From contig NZ_CP075190.1 in NCBI RefSeq assembly GCF_020510585.1, forward strand, positions 3,718,001 through 3,782,000: a DNA stretch of 64,000 nucleotides, in the 5' to 3' direction. Every line of letters starts with the position of its first letter. Position 1 is the stretch's first letter. The translations under genes and the position numbers were made by a program. Below the pieces are notes generated by a model. That model was not told where the DNA came from. It was given only the letters and a program-made list of their open reading frames with translations, and did no database searches. The DNA comes from Ferribacterium limneticum (GTDB lineage: Bacteria > Pseudomonadota > Gammaproteobacteria > Burkholderiales > Rhodocyclaceae). This document shows, piece by piece, positions 18,634 through 28,093 of the stretch.

Positions 18634-18697
18634 GAGGCCATTCCTTTTAATGAACGATGGCTATCGGATTGCCCAAACGCCCATTTGTTCCCGCCAT

Positions 18698-21205
18698 TCA
18701 CGGCGCACAGCGGCGCACTTCGCCACGCAGGCCATCCACCTCGATCTCGTCGCCGTCGTGCAGTTCGCCCAGGATGCCGGGCAGATTGACCACCGCCGGC
18801 AAGGCGAATTCGCGGGCGACGATGGCGCCATGCGACAGGTAGCCGCCGGTTTCAACCACCAGCCCGGCGGCTTTGAGAAAGAGCGGCGTCCAGCCCGGAT
18901 CGGTCGACGGCGCAACGAGGATTTCGCCGGCCTGCAGGCGCGCCCCCTCGGCCGGATGGCGCAGTACCCGGACCCGACCACGGGCGACGCCGGTGCCGGT
19001 CGCCACGCCGCGCCAGCTGGCCGTATCGCGGCGCCCGGTCGCCGGCGTTGTGCTGGCCGCCCGGACCTGCCCGGCCGCTTCGACCGTGAAATATTCGGGC
19101 GCCGACTCGGCCTCCCAGGCTGCAAACTGCGCCTTGCGCTCGGCCACGCGGGCCAGCACGCCGGCCGCCGGGATGTCATCGACCATGGCCCGGAAAGCTT
19201 CGCTCGGCATGAGCATGAAGCAATCCTCCTCGCGTTCCAGCACGCCTTGCGCCACGGCCAGCCGGGCAGCGGCGAGCATCACGCTGCGCGCCGCGTCGAG
19301 GCTGGCGATCAGTGCACTGCGCGCTGCCTCGCGCTGATTGCACTCCATCCGGGCATCCTTGACCATCTTGCGCAGCAACAGCTGGCGCCACCACGGCAGG
19401 CGGGTGGCGATGCGCTGCCAGGCCTGAGCCGCGGCCGCCTCCTGCCGGCGGCGCATGGCCGCCGCGTCCACATCGGCCAGCGCGGCGATCTGGGCGCGCA
19501 ACAGGTCCGGCTGGTCGCGCAGACGCGGGCTGCGGTAATAGGTTTCGTAATGGCCGCGGTGGCCGTAGGTATCGAGAAAAGCCGCAAAAGCCATTTCAAA
19601 TTTGGCCGTTTTTTCCGGTTGACCGTGGGATTCGCCTTCTTTCGCCAGACGTGCCAGTTCGAGCAGGTCGTAGCCCTGCTGCGCCGTCACGCTCGGCTCG
19701 CCGCCCGCCATCAGGGCCGCCACCAGCGCCTCGCCCTCGCCGGGGAAGACCTTGTCGATCATCGGCACGAGCAGCGACAGGTTGCCGCCGCCCGAACCCT
19801 GCAAAAAATGCAGGTCGGTCTCGTCGCCCCCCGCCAACGCCTGCGCCATGAGCATCTCGCGCAGGCTCGCCACGTCCTCGGGCAGCGGCGCCAGGCGCAC
19901 CTGCCGAGCCGCGGCATGCACGCGTTCGATTGCTGCCAGGCCGCGTTTGCGCCGGCCCGGTGCCAACGCCAGATAGCGCAGCATGCGCCCGGCCCGCGCC
20001 AGCTTGTCGCGCCAGGTTGCTGCCGCCACGGTAATTTCAGGCTGGTGGCCGCCCATCAACGAATTAAGTTGAGCCGGTGCCAGCCCCATGGCGTCCCACG
20101 CCTCCCACTGCAGGATCGAGGCTTCGAGATAAAGACGACCATGAAACAGCCCCGCGCGCTGCACGCCCGGCAGCAGCTGGTAGCCACCCAGCCGCCAGCC
20201 CTGTTCGAGCAGGCTGTTCACGCCCCAGCGCGAAAAGGCCCAGTCGCACGGCGTCAGCGGGTCGGGCATGACCTCACAGGTATTGCCGCGCGTCCAGATC
20301 ACCGGCTGGCCGCGCAAGGCGTCGTAGGTCCGGTACGGCCGCGCCGTCACCGGCCGCGCCTGGACGACCCAGAAACGCTCGCCATCCCAGGCCCATTCGA
20401 GATCGTAGAAGGGCGCCACGAAATCGAGGGCGACTGCCGCGTCGTAGAGCAGGTTGGCCAGGCGCTCGGCCGTCGCCCGCTCGAACACCGGGGCCGCAGC
20501 GCGCGCCGCATCGACCGGCACTGGCTGCGTACCGCCCTCGCTGGCCGCGATGCTCATCGTTGCCTTGCTGCCGACGCGATGCTCCAGCAGATACCACTGG
20601 CCGGCCGCGTTCTCGGCAAACACATATTCATCGCCCGCTGCCTGACCGCCGACCAGCGATTCACCCAGGCCCCAATGGGCATGGACGACCAGTCGGTCGA
20701 AACGGCCATTCGCCGGATCGCAGGTAAAGGCAATGCCGGCCGCCTGCGCGGCGATCATCGGCATGATGACGACGGCCATCGCGGCCTCGTCGGTGAGCCC
20801 CTGTTTCTGCCGGTAAGCCGCCGCCGTCGGCGTGTCGAGCGAGGCCCAGACGGCCTCGATGGCCGTCACCAACTGCGCCTCGCCGAGCACATTGAGACAG
20901 GAACGATAGATGCCGGCGAACGACGCCTTGCCGCCATCCTCGCCCACCGCCGACGAACGCACGGCGAGCGGCCGCCCTTGCCAGCCACGGCGGGCGATTT
21001 CTGCGACCAGCGCCGCCAGCAATTCGCCGGGCGGCGCGGCCTCATGACGACGAAGGCTGTGCGCCGCCGGAATCACCACAAACTCCGGCACCGGCAGGCC
21101 GAAGCAACGCAGGCGGGCGAGCTGCCAGGCCTTGCCGCCAACCGTTGCCGGCGACTGCTTGGCGAGCAATGCATCGCCATCGACCAGCCACGGCGCCGGG
21201 CTCAT
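18698..21205 (-). CDS. PEP-synthase-like / rifampicin-phosphotransferase-like enzyme
   Basis: I start at 21205, where ATG overlaps the TetR stop (ATGA), giving 836 residues. The N-terminal part is a pyruvate-phosphate-dikinase ATP-binding domain (GGKAWQLARL, VRSSAVGEDG, RSCLNVLG). The C-terminal part is the swivelling phospho-His domain (GILVAPSTDPGW-like stretch, then GGYLSHGAIVARE near residue 790). With the long middle domain, this order and size match rifampicin phosphotransferase (about 860 residues) better than PEP synthase. The substrate is unproven. A 40-bp dispersed repeat sits in frame in the middle (19593-19633). Its coupled TetR suggests induction by a small molecule. Confidence 0.75.
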   Translation of the reverse strand: MSPAPWLVDGDALLAKQSPATVGGKAWQLARLRCFGLPVPEFVVIPAAHSLRRHEAAPPGELLAALVAEIARRGWQGRPLAVRSSAVGEDGGKASFAGIYRSCLNVLGEAQLVTAIEAVWASLDTPTAAAYRQKQGLTDEAAMAVVIMPMIAAQAAGIAFTCDPANGRFDRLVVHAHWGLGESLVGGQAAGDEYVFAENAAGQWYLLEHRVGSKATMSIAASEGGTQPVPVDAARAAAPVFERATAERLANLLYDAAVALDFVAPFYDLEWAWDGERFWVVQARPVTARPYRTYDALRGQPVIWTRGNTCEVMPDPLTPCDWAFSRWGVNSLLEQGWRLGGYQLLPGVQRAGLFHGRLYLEASILQWEAWDAMGLAPAQLNSLMGGHQPEITVAAATWRDKLARAGRMLRYLALAPGRRKRGLAAIERVHAAARQVRLAPLPEDVASLREMLMAQALAGGDETDLHFLQGSGGGNLSLLVPMIDKVFPGEGEALVAALMAGGEPSVTAQQGYDLLELARLAKEGESHGQPEKTAKFEMAFAAFLDTYGHRGHYETYYRSPRLRDQPDLLRAQIAALADVDAAAMRRRQEAAAAQAWQRIATRLPWWRQLLLRKMVKDARMECNQREAARSALIASLDAARSVMLAAARLAVAQGVLEREEDCFMLMPSEAFRAMVDDIPAAGVLARVAERKAQFAAWEAESAPEYFTVEAAGQVRAASTTPATGRRDTASWRGVATGTGVARGRVRVLRHPAEGARLQAGEILVAPSTDPGWTPLFLKAAGLVVETGGYLSHGAIVAREFALPAVVNLPGILGELHDGDEIEVDGLRGEVRRCAP
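19593..19633 (+). repeat. Dispersed 40-bp repeat, copy 2 (inside a coding region)
   Basis: Reads ATTTCAAATTTGGCC, T-run, CCGGTTGACCGTGGGATTC. It lies inside the minus-strand PEP-utilising gene and encodes ESHGQPEKTAKFEM there, without a frameshift. Confidence 0.85.
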
Positions 21206-21825
21206 GGACGGACCTCCACGCCCCCGAGGAAGACGTCGAGCATCGTGTCCATCTCGGCCGTCAGCGAAGCGGCGGCGCCGGTCAACCAGCGCAACATCGC
21301 GGCGACGTAGAGGAACTCCAGATAGACGGCCAGCGCCGGCGCCGCGACATCCGTCCGGAAACAGCCAGCGGCCTGACCATCGGCCAGCAACCAGGTGAAG
21401 ATCTGCTCCATGCCGCTGCGCTCGCCCCGACCGTCGCGCCGCCCCGGTTCGCCGAGGCGGAACATCAGGTAGGGCAGCAGATAGCGACGACGCGGCTCGG
21501 ACCATGCGGCGCTGACCTGTAGGAATTTTTGCAACCGCGGCCGCCCCGGCGCCAATTGCAACAACACGCGCCGCCCTTCAGCCTCGCCTTCGCGCAATTC
21601 CCGGTGAAAACAGTGACGCAGGAGCGCCTCCTTGACCGGAAAATGCTTGTACAGCGTGCCTTTCGCCACATCGGCCACGGCCGCAATGCGCTCCATCGTC
21701 ACGCTGTCGTAGCCTTCGGTCTCGAACAGCTCCCAGGCCGTATCGGCCAGATGATCCCGCTGCTGCTGCAACTTGCGCTCGCGGCGCCCGGGTTCGTTGT
21801 TTTCGTCGCTCATTTGTCGCCCCAT
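21202..21825 (-). CDS. TetR/AcrR family transcriptional regulator
   Basis: This protein of up to 207 residues has a typical TetR N-terminal helix-turn-helix (about 22-68: TAWELFETEGYDSVTMERIA, then KGTLYKHFPVKEALL) and a variable helical ligand domain. The start may be 21825 or the in-frame ATG at 21813, which has GGGG 7 bases upstream. Its stop overlaps the start of the rifampicin-phosphotransferase-like gene, so both are probably one autoregulated unit. A 9-bp direct repeat just upstream (21832-21857) is a candidate operator. Confidence 0.88.
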   Translation of the reverse strand: MGRQMSDENNEPGRRERKLQQQRDHLADTAWELFETEGYDSVTMERIAAVADVAKGTLYKHFPVKEALLRHCFHRELREGEAEGRRVLLQLAPGRPRLQKFLQVSAAWSEPRRRYLLPYLMFRLGEPGRRDGRGERSGMEQIFTWLLADGQAAGCFRTDVAAPALAVYLEFLYVAAMLRWLTGAAASLTAEMDTMLDVFLGGVEVRP

Positions 21826-21831
21826 AACTCG

Positions 21832-21857
21832 ATACGACGTAAATTATTATACGACGT
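21832..21857. promoter_or_regulatory. Candidate TetR-regulator operator (direct repeat)
   Basis: ATACGACGT occurs twice, at 21832 and 21849, with a 17-base period and an AT-rich middle that can serve as a -10 region. It sits 7 bases upstream of the tetR start, between it and the divergent glyQ. Confidence 0.45.
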
Positions 21858-21946
21858 TCACTATTTTGCAAGCTGGCTGGCATAGCCTGACCAAGTCCGG
21901 CAAAAGCTAGTAAAATCACGGCTTTCCGTCTTTCCAAGTGCGTCCC

Positions 21947-22903
21947 ATGACCACCAGCAACGCTTCCACCAAAAAGCCCACATTCCAGGAAATCATCCTG
22001 CGCCTGCAGCAATACTGGAGCGACAAGGGCTGCGCCCTGCTCCAACCCTACGACATGGAAGTCGGCGCCGGCACCAGCCACACCGCCACCTTCCTGCGCG
22101 CCATCGGCCCCGAGCCATGGAAAGCCGCCTACGTACAACCGTCGCGCCGCCCCAAGGATGGTCGCTACGGCGAGAACCCGAACCGCATGCAGCATTACTA
22201 CCAGTTCCAGGTCGTCCTCAAGCCGGCACCGGACAACATCCTCGAGCTCTACCTCGGCTCGCTCGAAGCCCTCGGTTTCGACCTCAAGAAAAACGACGTG
22301 CGTTTCGTCGAAGACGACTGGGAAAACCCGACGCTCGGCGCCTGGGGCCTCGGTTGGGAAGTCTGGATGAACGGCATGGAAGTGACCCAATTCACCTACT
22401 TCCAGCAGGTCGGCGGCATCGACTGCAAGCCGATCACCGGCGAAATCACCTACGGCATCGAACGCCTGGCCATGTACCTGCAAGGCGTCGAAAACGTTTT
22501 CGACCTGACGTGGACAGAAGGCCTGACCTACGGCGACGTCTATCACCAGAACGAAGTCGAGCAGTCGGCCTACAACTTCGAGCACAGCAACGTCGACTTC
22601 CTGTTCCACGCCTTCGGCAAGCACGAAGAAACCGCCGTGCACCTGATGGGCAATCAGCTCGCTCTCCCGGCCTACGAGCAAGTCCTCAAGGCCGCCCACA
22701 CCTTCAACCTGCTCGACGCCCGCGGCGCCATCTCGGTCACCGAGCGCGCCGCCTACATCGGCCGCATCCGCAATCTGGCCCGCGCCGTGGCCCAGGCCTA
22801 CCTCGACTCCCGCGCCCGCCTCGGCTTCCCGATGGCGCCAAAGGAATGGGCCGCCGAAGTGCTGGCCAAGCTGGAAGAACAGAACGCAAAGAAAGCTGCC
22901 TGA
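21947..22903 (+). CDS. glyQ: Glycyl-tRNA synthetase alpha subunit
   Basis: This 318-residue class II synthetase subunit starts at ATG 21947 (a GTG three codons earlier is possible). Motifs include [33 protein letters not shown], and [20 protein letters not shown]. It activates glycine and works with GlyS as an alpha2-beta2 enzyme. It is separated by one base from glyS and is divergent from the TetR gene. Confidence 0.97.
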   Translation: MTTSNASTKKPTFQEIILRLQQYWSDKGCALLQPYDMEVGAGTSHTATFLRAIGPEPWKAAYVQPSRRPKDGRYGENPNRMQHYYQFQVVLKPAPDNILELYLGSLEALGFDLKKNDVRFVEDDWENPTLGAWGLGWEVWMNGMEVTQFTYFQQVGGIDCKPITGEITYGIERLAMYLQGVENVFDLTWTEGLTYGDVYHQNEVEQSAYNFEHSNVDFLFHAFGKHEETAVHLMGNQLALPAYEQVLKAAHTFNLLDARGAISVTERAAYIGRIRNLARAVAQAYLDSRARLGFPMAPKEWAAEVLAKLEEQNAKKAA

Positions 22904-22904
22904 T

Positions 22905-25013
22905 ATGTCGTCGAAAAATCTGCTCGTTGAACTGTTTGTTGAAGAACTGCCGCCCAAGGCGCTCAAGAAGCTGGGCGAAGTGTTTGCCCAGACCCTGGCC
23001 GCCTCGCTGAAAAATACCGGTTTGGCCGCGTCGACCGCAGCCGTCACCGCCTACGCCTCGCCGCGCCGCCTGGCCGCCCACGTTACCGAAGTCGCCGCCG
23101 TCGCCGCCGACAAGCCGGTGGTCCAGAAGCTCATGCCGGTCGCCGTTGGCCTCGATGCTGCCGGCAACGCCACACCGGCCCTGCTCAAGAAACTCGCCGC
23201 CCTCGGCGCCGACGCTTCCTGCGTGCCGAATCTGCGCCGCGAAAACGATGGCAAGGCTGACGTGCTGTTCTATGAAAGCCTGGCCAAGGGCGCGACCCTG
23301 TCCGAAGGCCTGCAAAAGGCACTCGAAGCCGCCCTCGCCGCCCTGCCCATCCCCAAGGTCATGACCTACCAGCTGCAGGACGGCTGGACCAGCGTCAATT
23401 TCGTCCGCCCGGCCCATGGCCTCGTTGCCCTGCACGGCAGCGACGTCGTGCCGCTGGCCATTCTCGGCCTGAACTCGGGACGCGAAACGCATGGTCACCG
23501 TTTTGAAGCCGTCGTCGATCCCGTCGTCTTCGCTAACGCCGACGAATACGCCACGAAGCTGGCGACCGACGGCGCCGTCATCGCCTCCTTCGCCGAGCGC
23601 CGCGCCGAAATCGCCCGCCAGCTCGCCGCCGCTGCCGCCAGGGCCGGTGGCAAGCCGATTGACGACGACGCCCTGCTCGATGAAGTCACCGCACTGGTCG
23701 AACGCCCGAACGTACTGATCGGCCAGTTCGAAGAAGAATTCCTCGCCGTACCGCAGGAATGCCTGATTCTCACGATGAAGGCCAACCAGAAATACTTCCC
23801 GCTGCTCGACGCCGCCGGCAAGCTGACCAACAAGTTCCTCGTTGTCAGCAACATCAGCCCGGAAGACGCTTCGGCCGTGATCGGCGGCAACGAGCGCGTC
23901 GTGCGTCCACGGTTAGCGGATGCCAAGTTCTTCTTCGACCAGGATCGCAAGAAGTCTCTGGAAAGCCGCGTCATCGGCCTGTCCAAGGTGGTTTATCACA
24001 ATAAGTTGGGCACCCAGGGCGAGCGCGTCCAGCGCGTTGCCGCGATTGCCCGCGCCATCGGCGAGCATCTTGGCGGCGGCGAATTGACGCACCACGCCGA
24101 ACAGGCTGCCGTGCTGGCCAAGGCTGACCTGCTGACCGACATGGTCGGTGAGTTCCCCGAACTGCAGGGCATCATGGGCCGCTACTACGCGCTGCATGAC
24201 GGCCTCGCGGCGGATGTCGCCGACGCCATCGAGGATCACTACAAACCGCGCTTTGCCGGCGATTCCCTGCCCCGCGGCCTGGTCGGCACGGTCGTCGCGC
24301 TGGCCGACAAGCTGGAAACGCTGGTCGGCATGTTCGGCATCGGCCAGATCCCGACCGGCGACCGCGACCCGTTCGCGCTGCGTCGCCATGCGCTGGGCAC
24401 CATTCGCATGCTGGCCGAAGGCAATCTGGATTTACCGCTGAATTCCCTGTTGACCGTGGCATGCAGCGCTTTTGCCGCCGTCGAAGGCTTCAAGAGCGCC
24501 GACAGCGAGCTGGCCGACTTCATCTACGACCGCCTCGCCGGCAGCCTGCGCGAGCAGGGTTACACGGCGCAGGAAGTCGATGCCGTGGTCAGCCAGCGGC
24601 CGCAACGCCTCGGCGATATCCCGAAACGCCTGGCCGCCGTCCGCGCCTTTGCCGCGCTGCCGGAAGCCGCCGCACTGGCCGCTGCCAACAAGCGGGTCAG
24701 CAACATCCTCAAGAAGGTCGAAAACCCGGTCGAGCCAACGGTTGATAACGCCCTGCTCAAGGAAGCGCCGGAAATCGCACTGCACGACGCGCTCGTCGAT
24801 GTCGTGCCGCAGGCCGATGCCGCCTTCGTCACCGGCGACTACGCCGAATCGCTGCAGGCGCTGGCCGCGCTGCGCGCTCCGGTCGATGCCTTCTTCGACG
24901 GCGTCATGGTCAATGCCGACGATCCGGCCCTGCGCGCCAACCGTCTCGGCCTGCTCGCCAAGCTCCATGTGGCGATGAACAAGGTCGCCGACATTTCCAA
25001 GCTGTCTGCCTGA
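22905..25013 (+). CDS. glyS: Glycyl-tRNA synthetase beta subunit
   Basis: This 702-residue protein begins LLVELFVEELPPKALKKLG, the family hallmark, and carries the HD-like domain and C-terminal anticodon-binding (DALR-type) region ending NRLGLLAKLHVAMNKVADIS. It binds tRNA-Gly for the alpha subunit. The length matches the usual 690-710 residues. It directly follows glyQ and is followed after 16 bases by gmhB. Confidence 0.97.
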   Translation: MSSKNLLVELFVEELPPKALKKLGEVFAQTLAASLKNTGLAASTAAVTAYASPRRLAAHVTEVAAVAADKPVVQKLMPVAVGLDAAGNATPALLKKLAALGADASCVPNLRRENDGKADVLFYESLAKGATLSEGLQKALEAALAALPIPKVMTYQLQDGWTSVNFVRPAHGLVALHGSDVVPLAILGLNSGRETHGHRFEAVVDPVVFANADEYATKLATDGAVIASFAERRAEIARQLAAAAARAGGKPIDDDALLDEVTALVERPNVLIGQFEEEFLAVPQECLILTMKANQKYFPLLDAAGKLTNKFLVVSNISPEDASAVIGGNERVVRPRLADAKFFFDQDRKKSLESRVIGLSKVVYHNKLGTQGERVQRVAAIARAIGEHLGGGELTHHAEQAAVLAKADLLTDMVGEFPELQGIMGRYYALHDGLAADVADAIEDHYKPRFAGDSLPRGLVGTVVALADKLETLVGMFGIGQIPTGDRDPFALRRHALGTIRMLAEGNLDLPLNSLLTVACSAFAAVEGFKSADSELADFIYDRLAGSLREQGYTAQEVDAVVSQRPQRLGDIPKRLAAVRAFAALPEAAALAAANKRVSNILKKVENPVEPTVDNALLKEAPEIALHDALVDVVPQADAAFVTGDYAESLQALAALRAPVDAFFDGVMVNADDPALRANRLGLLAKLHVAMNKVADISKLSA

Positions 25014-25029
25014 GAACGGGAAGAACGCC

Positions 25030-25581
25030 ATGCCGACCAAACTTGTCATCCTCGACCGCGACGGGGTCATCAACTTCGATTCCGCCCAGTTCATCAAGAC
25101 GCCGGCCGAATGGAAACCGATTCCGGGCAGTCTGGAAGCGATTGCCCGCCTCACCCAGTGCGGCTACAAGGTGGTCGTGGCGACCAATCAGTCGGGCGTC
25201 GGGCGCGGCTTGTTCGACATGGAAACGCTCAACCAGATCCACACCAAGATGCACAAGGCCGTGGTGGCGCTGGGCGGGCGGATCGACGCCATTTTCTATT
25301 GCCCGCATGCGGCCGATTCGAAATGTGATTGCCGCAAGCCGAAGCCCGGCATGTTCAAGCGCATTTCCGAAACGCTCAACGTCGATCTCAAGGACGTCCC
25401 GGCCATCGGCGATTCGCTGCGCGACCTGCAGGCCTGCGCTGCTGCGGGCTGCCAGCCGATGCTGGTAATGACCGGGAAGGGCGAAAAAACCAAGGCCGAC
25501 AACGAATTGCCGGAAGGCACGCTCGAATACAAGGACCTGTCGGCAGCGGTCGACGCCATCCTCAAGGAAACCACACTATGA
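25030..25581 (+). CDS. gmhB: D-glycero-D-manno-heptose-1,7-bisphosphate 7-phosphatase
   Basis: This 183-residue HAD hydrolase has the catalytic DRDGVIN near the start, ATNQSGVGRG, the zinc-loop cysteines in YCPHAADSKCDCRKPKPGM, and GDSLRDLQAC. It makes heptose-1-phosphate for the LPS inner core. GGGAAG precedes the start. The gene overlaps plsC by ATGA, a conserved arrangement after glyS in many betaproteobacteria. Confidence 0.95.
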   Translation: MPTKLVILDRDGVINFDSAQFIKTPAEWKPIPGSLEAIARLTQCGYKVVVATNQSGVGRGLFDMETLNQIHTKMHKAVVALGGRIDAIFYCPHAADSKCDCRKPKPGMFKRISETLNVDLKDVPAIGDSLRDLQACAAAGCQPMLVMTGKGEKTKADNELPEGTLEYKDLSAAVDAILKETTL

Positions 25582-26330
25582 GGGCGGTGCGCTCAACGCT
25601 GTTCATGGCCTATGCCATCGTCTGGTCCATCCTCACCGCGCCGCTCGTCGTCATCGCCGCCCTCGCCCTGCGCGGGCTGTGGGGCTATCGATTCGGCAAA
25701 CTGTGGCGCCTCGGCATCCAGTTCGGGGTCGAGAACATCCTTGGCATCCGGCCCAAGGTCATCGGCCTTGAAAACATGCCGAAAGAGCCTTGCGTCATTC
25801 TTTCCAAGCATCAGTCGGCCTGGGAAACGATGACCATTCAGGATCTCGTGCCGGCCGGCGCCTACTGCGTGTTCGTGCTCAAAAAGGAATTGCTCCGGGT
25901 GCCGCTGGTCGGCTGGGGTCTGGGCGCCATGAAGATGATCTCGATCGACCGCGCTGCCGGCAAGGATGCCCTCGACCAGGTCGTCATTCAGGGTCGCGAG
26001 CGCCTCAAGCAGGGCTTTTACGTCATCCTCTTCCCGGAAGGCACGCGCGTCGCGCCGGGCCAGAAAAAACGCTACAAGCCGGGTGGCGCCTATCTCGCCA
26101 CCCACGTCGGCTGCAAGGTCGTGCCGGTCGCCCACAACGCCGGCGAACTGTGGCCGCGCCAGGCTTTCCTGAAAACGCCGGGCACCGTCACGATGAGCAT
26201 CGGCCCGGCTTTTGACGCCACCGGCATGACCGAGGCCGAGGTCAATCAACGGGCCGAAGCCTGGATCGAAGACGAAATGCACCGCATTTCGCCGCATCGC
26301 TACTCGGATGCCGCGCACAACCCCACCTGA
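25578..26330 (+). CDS. plsC: 1-acyl-sn-glycerol-3-phosphate acyltransferase (PlsC family)
   Basis: This 250-residue protein starts inside the gmhB stop. A membrane helix (8-32) precedes the acyltransferase motifs: KHQSAWET (an H-x4-E form of the usual H-x4-D box), FPEGTR and the later VPVAHNAGELW. It acylates lysophosphatidate in phospholipid synthesis. The Glu form of the box is common in this group. It runs 23 bases into the next gene. Confidence 0.92.
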   Translation: MRAVRSTLFMAYAIVWSILTAPLVVIAALALRGLWGYRFGKLWRLGIQFGVENILGIRPKVIGLENMPKEPCVILSKHQSAWETMTIQDLVPAGAYCVFVLKKELLRVPLVGWGLGAMKMISIDRAAGKDALDQVVIQGRERLKQGFYVILFPEGTRVAPGQKKRYKPGGAYLATHVGCKVVPVAHNAGELWPRQAFLKTPGTVTMSIGPAFDATGMTEAEVNQRAEAWIEDEMHRISPHRYSDAAHNPT

Positions 26331-27027
26331 GCCGGCGCGCCACATCGTCATCGCCGGCCAGGCCGTCGCCTACCAGCTGCGGCGCAGCCAGCGCCGGACC
26401 ATCGGCCTCTCGATCGACCACCGCGGCCTGCGCATCGGCGCCCCGACGCGGGCGCGCATCGGCGACATCGAAAACCTGATCCATGAGCACGGCCAGTGGG
26501 TGCTCGACAAGCTGGCCGCCTGGCGCGACCGTCCGGCCCAAGGCAAGCTGGAGATCACAGACGGCACCGTGGTTTTTACCCTTGGCGAGCCGTTGACCAT
26601 CGCCTTCACCGATGTCGGCCGTAGCCGCTGGCAATTTGGTCCCGGCACGCTTTACCTGCGCCCCGATGCCACGCAGGCCGCCAGCGACCTGCTCGAAAAA
26701 GCCCTGCGCGAGAAAGCCCGCACCATCTTCGCCGAACGCCTGGCCATCCATGCGCCACGCCTCGGCGTCGGCCAACCGCCGTTACGCCTGTCGTCTGCCC
26801 GCACGCGCTGGGGCAGTTGCAGCCACCACGGCGGCATTGCGCTGAACTGGCGCCTGGTGCTCATGCCGCTGGCCATCGTCGATTACGTCGTCTGCCACGA
26901 ACTGGCCCACCTCAAGGAAATGAACCACAGCCCGCGCTTCTGGTCTGTGGTTGAGCAACTTTGCCCGGACTGGAAGGTGCGCCGGCTCGAACTGCGCCAG
27001 CTGGCCCGGCAAATCCCCCACTTCTAA
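26308..27027 (+). CDS. YgjP-like (SprT/M48-type) metallopeptidase-domain protein
   Basis: This 239-residue protein belongs to the YgjP/DUF45 family. The zinc motif CHELAHLKEMNHSPRFW (HExxH with a downstream His) sits near 195-211, after RWGSCSHHGGIALNWRL. The function of the family is uncertain; UTP pyrophosphatase or peptidase activity has been suggested for relatives. It overlaps the 3' end of plsC by 23 bases, so the two are probably coupled, and it is 9 bases from gloA. Confidence 0.88.
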   Translation: MPRTTPPEPARHIVIAGQAVAYQLRRSQRRTIGLSIDHRGLRIGAPTRARIGDIENLIHEHGQWVLDKLAAWRDRPAQGKLEITDGTVVFTLGEPLTIAFTDVGRSRWQFGPGTLYLRPDATQAASDLLEKALREKARTIFAERLAIHAPRLGVGQPPLRLSSARTRWGSCSHHGGIALNWRLVLMPLAIVDYVVCHELAHLKEMNHSPRFWSVVEQLCPDWKVRRLELRQLARQIPHF

Positions 27028-27036
27028 GGAACACGC

Positions 27037-27420
27037 ATGCGCATTCTGCACACTATGATCCGCGTCGGCGATCTCGACAAATCGATCGCCTTCTACACCG
27101 AAATCCTCGGCATGCAGCTGATTCGCCGCACCGACTACCCGGAAGGCCGCTTTACGCTGGCCTTTGTCGGCTACGGCGACGAAGCCAAGGAAGCCGTCCT
27201 CGAACTGACCCACAACTGGGACACGCCAAGCTATGAACTGGGCACCGGCTACGGCCACGTCGCGCTGGCCGTTCCTGACGCAGCGGCGGCCTGCGCCGCG
27301 ATCAAGGCGCGCGGCGGCAAGGTGGTGCGCGAAGCCGGGCCGATGAAGCACGGCTCGACGATCATCGCCTTCGTCGAAGACCCGGACGGCTACAAGATCG
27401 AGCTGATCCAGCGCGCCTGA
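27037..27420 (+). CDS. gloA: Lactoylglutathione lyase (glyoxalase I)
   Basis: This 127-residue protein has the vicinal-oxygen-chelate fold with [41 protein letters not shown], and GYGHVALAV, plus [10 protein letters not shown] with the metal Glu. It converts the methylglyoxal-glutathione hemithioacetal to S-lactoylglutathione. AAGGAACACGC precedes the start. The length is standard for the Ni-dependent bacterial type. Confidence 0.96.
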   Translation: MRILHTMIRVGDLDKSIAFYTEILGMQLIRRTDYPEGRFTLAFVGYGDEAKEAVLELTHNWDTPSYELGTGYGHVALAVPDAAAACAAIKARGGKVVREAGPMKHGSTIIAFVEDPDGYKIELIQRA

Positions 27421-27478
27421 CCGACATCAAGGCCATCATCCGGCCGGCTGCGCATACTGCCGGTTCAAGGAGATCACC

Positions 27479-28093
27479 ATGGCCTTTCCCGAATTCTTTT
27501 CCCGCGTTCCCACCATCACGCTGCACGACCCACTGGCCGAACTGCTCGGCGCGGCGGAGGGCGGGCTGATCGAATACGGCTTTGCCGATGCGGTCAGACT
27601 GGCCGGGCATTCCTGCCCGACGGTGGCCGGCGCCTGGCTGACCAGCGTGCGCGCCTTGCGGGCGCTTTACGGCGAGGAGATTCCTGTCCGCGGCAACATC
27701 GCCGTTGCCCTGCACGAGAGCGTCGACACCGGCGTCGCCGGGGTCATTGCCAGTGTCGCCACGCTGCTCACCGGCGCGGCCGGCGATGGCGGTTTCAAGG
27801 GGCTGGGCGGGCAGCATGTCCGGCGTGGCTTGCTCAAATTCGGCGTCAGTGGCAACGTCGGCATGACTTTTACCCGGCTCGACACGAATCTCACGGTCAA
27901 CGGGAATTTTCGGCCAAATTTGATATCGGCCGACCCGCGCCTCAGCGAACTGCTGCCGGCCGTCGTCCATGGCTCCGCCACTCCGGCCGAAAAACAGCTA
28001 TTCGGCGAGCTCTGGCAGGATCGCGTCAAACGCATCCTGATCGACCACGGCGACGATCCGGCCGTGGTCGAACTGCACATGCTTCAGGGCTGA
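27479..28093 (+). CDS. FmdE-like domain protein of unknown function
   Basis: This 204-residue cytosolic protein has an AGHSCPTVAGAW motif and ESVDTGVAGV that resemble FmdE-like (formylmethanofuran dehydrogenase subunit E) domain proteins, with Cys and His as likely metal ligands. Organisms without methanofuran carry such proteins with unknown roles. AAGGAG lies 7 bases upstream. A copy of the 40-bp dispersed repeat lies in frame (27886-27926) and encodes NLTVNGNFRPNLI. The family call is tentative. It overlaps the converging glycosyltransferase gene by 10 bases. Confidence 0.6.
   Translation: MAFPEFFSRVPTITLHDPLAELLGAAEGGLIEYGFADAVRLAGHSCPTVAGAWLTSVRALRALYGEEIPVRGNIAVALHESVDTGVAGVIASVATLLTGAAGDGGFKGLGGQHVRRGLLKFGVSGNVGMTFTRLDTNLTVNGNFRPNLISADPRLSELLPAVVHGSATPAEKQLFGELWQDRVKRILIDHGDDPAVVELHMLQG
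27886..27926 (-). repeat. Dispersed 40-bp repeat, copy 3 (inside a coding region)
   Basis: Read on the minus strand: ATATCAAATTTGGCC, spacer, CCGTTGACCGTGAGATTC. It lies in frame within the FmdE-like gene, in a different reading frame from copy 2. Confidence 0.75.

Noticed and set aside
18614..21310. Very long open frame (898 codons) on the plus strand opposite the PEP-utilising gene
   Set aside because: It is a high-GC shadow: the minus-strand frame has clear domain motifs, the plus-strand translation is Arg/His/Gln-rich with no family features.
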